A stretch of 64,000 nucleotides of DNA, taken from the NCBI GenBank assembly GCA_032164295.1, contig JAJHTX010000011.1, positions 868,001-932,000 on the forward strand, in the 5' to 3' direction. The translations under genes were made by a program, and so were the position numbers. Source of the DNA: Inonotus obliquus (Eukaryota > Basidiomycota > Agaricomycetes > Hymenochaetales > Hymenochaetaceae). Shown one piece after another: positions 63,819 through 64,000 of this stretch; the stretch's first letter is position 1, and the number at the start of each line of letters is the position of its first letter. The notes under the pieces were generated by a model. The model saw only the letters and a program-made list of their open reading frames with translations, had not been told where the DNA came from and ran no database searches.

Positions 63819-64000
63819 TTATTCGGGCTTGAATCTCTCGGCGCCACCTCCCCCGCGCATTACTGATGTTAAGAAATCGAAAAAGCGGTTGCCATATTCT
63901 TCTGGAGGGACTGGACTGATCTTATGCTATAGATATGAAGAAGAGTGAGACTTCGTTGTTGAAAAGCATACAGTAACGATGCTTACTCGATCTGCAGACA
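63819..64000 (-). CDS. C-terminus of an unidentified gene, cut by the window edge
   Basis: Minus-strand exons 64000-63987 (partial, incoming) and 63926-63819, joined over a 60-nt GTAAGC...AG intron. The last exon encodes 35 residues, including PPEEYGNRFFDFLTSVMRG and ending GAERFKPE before TAA. The clean splice sites and frame support a real gene end, but too little is present to name a family. The rest lies beyond 64000. Confidence 0.5.

Overview
The window is nuclear DNA of a filamentous fungus, most likely a mushroom-forming basidiomycete (Agaricomycetes). The genes carry many short GT-AG introns of about 45-90 nt and even 12-27 nt micro-exons. There is a tandem basidiomycete-type P450 cluster, a divergent intron-containing H2A/H2B pair, and small inverted-repeat transposons. 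No taxonomic marker is present, so the class assignment is an inference from gene style. Exon coordinates were built by hand: splice sites were chosen so that reading frame and family motifs continue. Every complete model closes in frame except one junction in the UGGT gene.

Layout. Bases 1-10,320 are repeat-rich: GGTACC/taccga-type minisatellites, other short tandem repeats, a decayed Tc1/mariner (DDE_3) transposase on the minus strand split by a 1.56-kb insertion, a roughly 1-kb fold-back element with 420-bp arms, and a 347-bp MITE inserted exactly at the fold-back terminus. Bases 10,619-19,235 hold three tandem plus-strand P450 copies, two intact and one a truncated relic. Bases 20,002-21,495 encode a single-pass membrane glycoprotein of unknown role, followed by a tRNA-Trp gene at 22,615. 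Two tandem minus-strand auxin-efflux-carrier-like (PIN/AEC) transporters occupy 23,217-27,975. H2A (minus) and H2B (plus) share a 338-bp promoter around 30,392-30,729. A GH47 alpha-1,2-mannosidase lies at 33,527-35,955, then a 192-bp MITE, then the condensin HEAT subunit Cnd1/CAP-D2 at 36,500-41,712.

A stretch of about 10.3 kb without a supportable gene separates condensin from the plasma-membrane proton ATPase (51,993-55,313). The last part holds a 26-exon minus-strand UDP-glucose:glycoprotein glucosyltransferase (UGGT) ending in KDEL, and the C-terminus of one further minus-strand gene cut by the window edge.

Functional themes. Housekeeping chromatin and chromosome genes (H2A, H2B, condensin), secretory-pathway glycan processing and quality control (GH47, UGGT), membrane energisation and transport (H+-ATPase, AEC carriers) and a specialised-metabolism P450 cluster lie together without a visible common pathway. 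The most unusual items are the nested transposon structures, the canonical H2A lacking the usual fungal C-terminal SQ serine, the micro-exons and one out-of-frame junction in UGGT, the symmetric TGAGTCA element in the histone promoter, and the 10-kb gene desert upstream of the proton pump.
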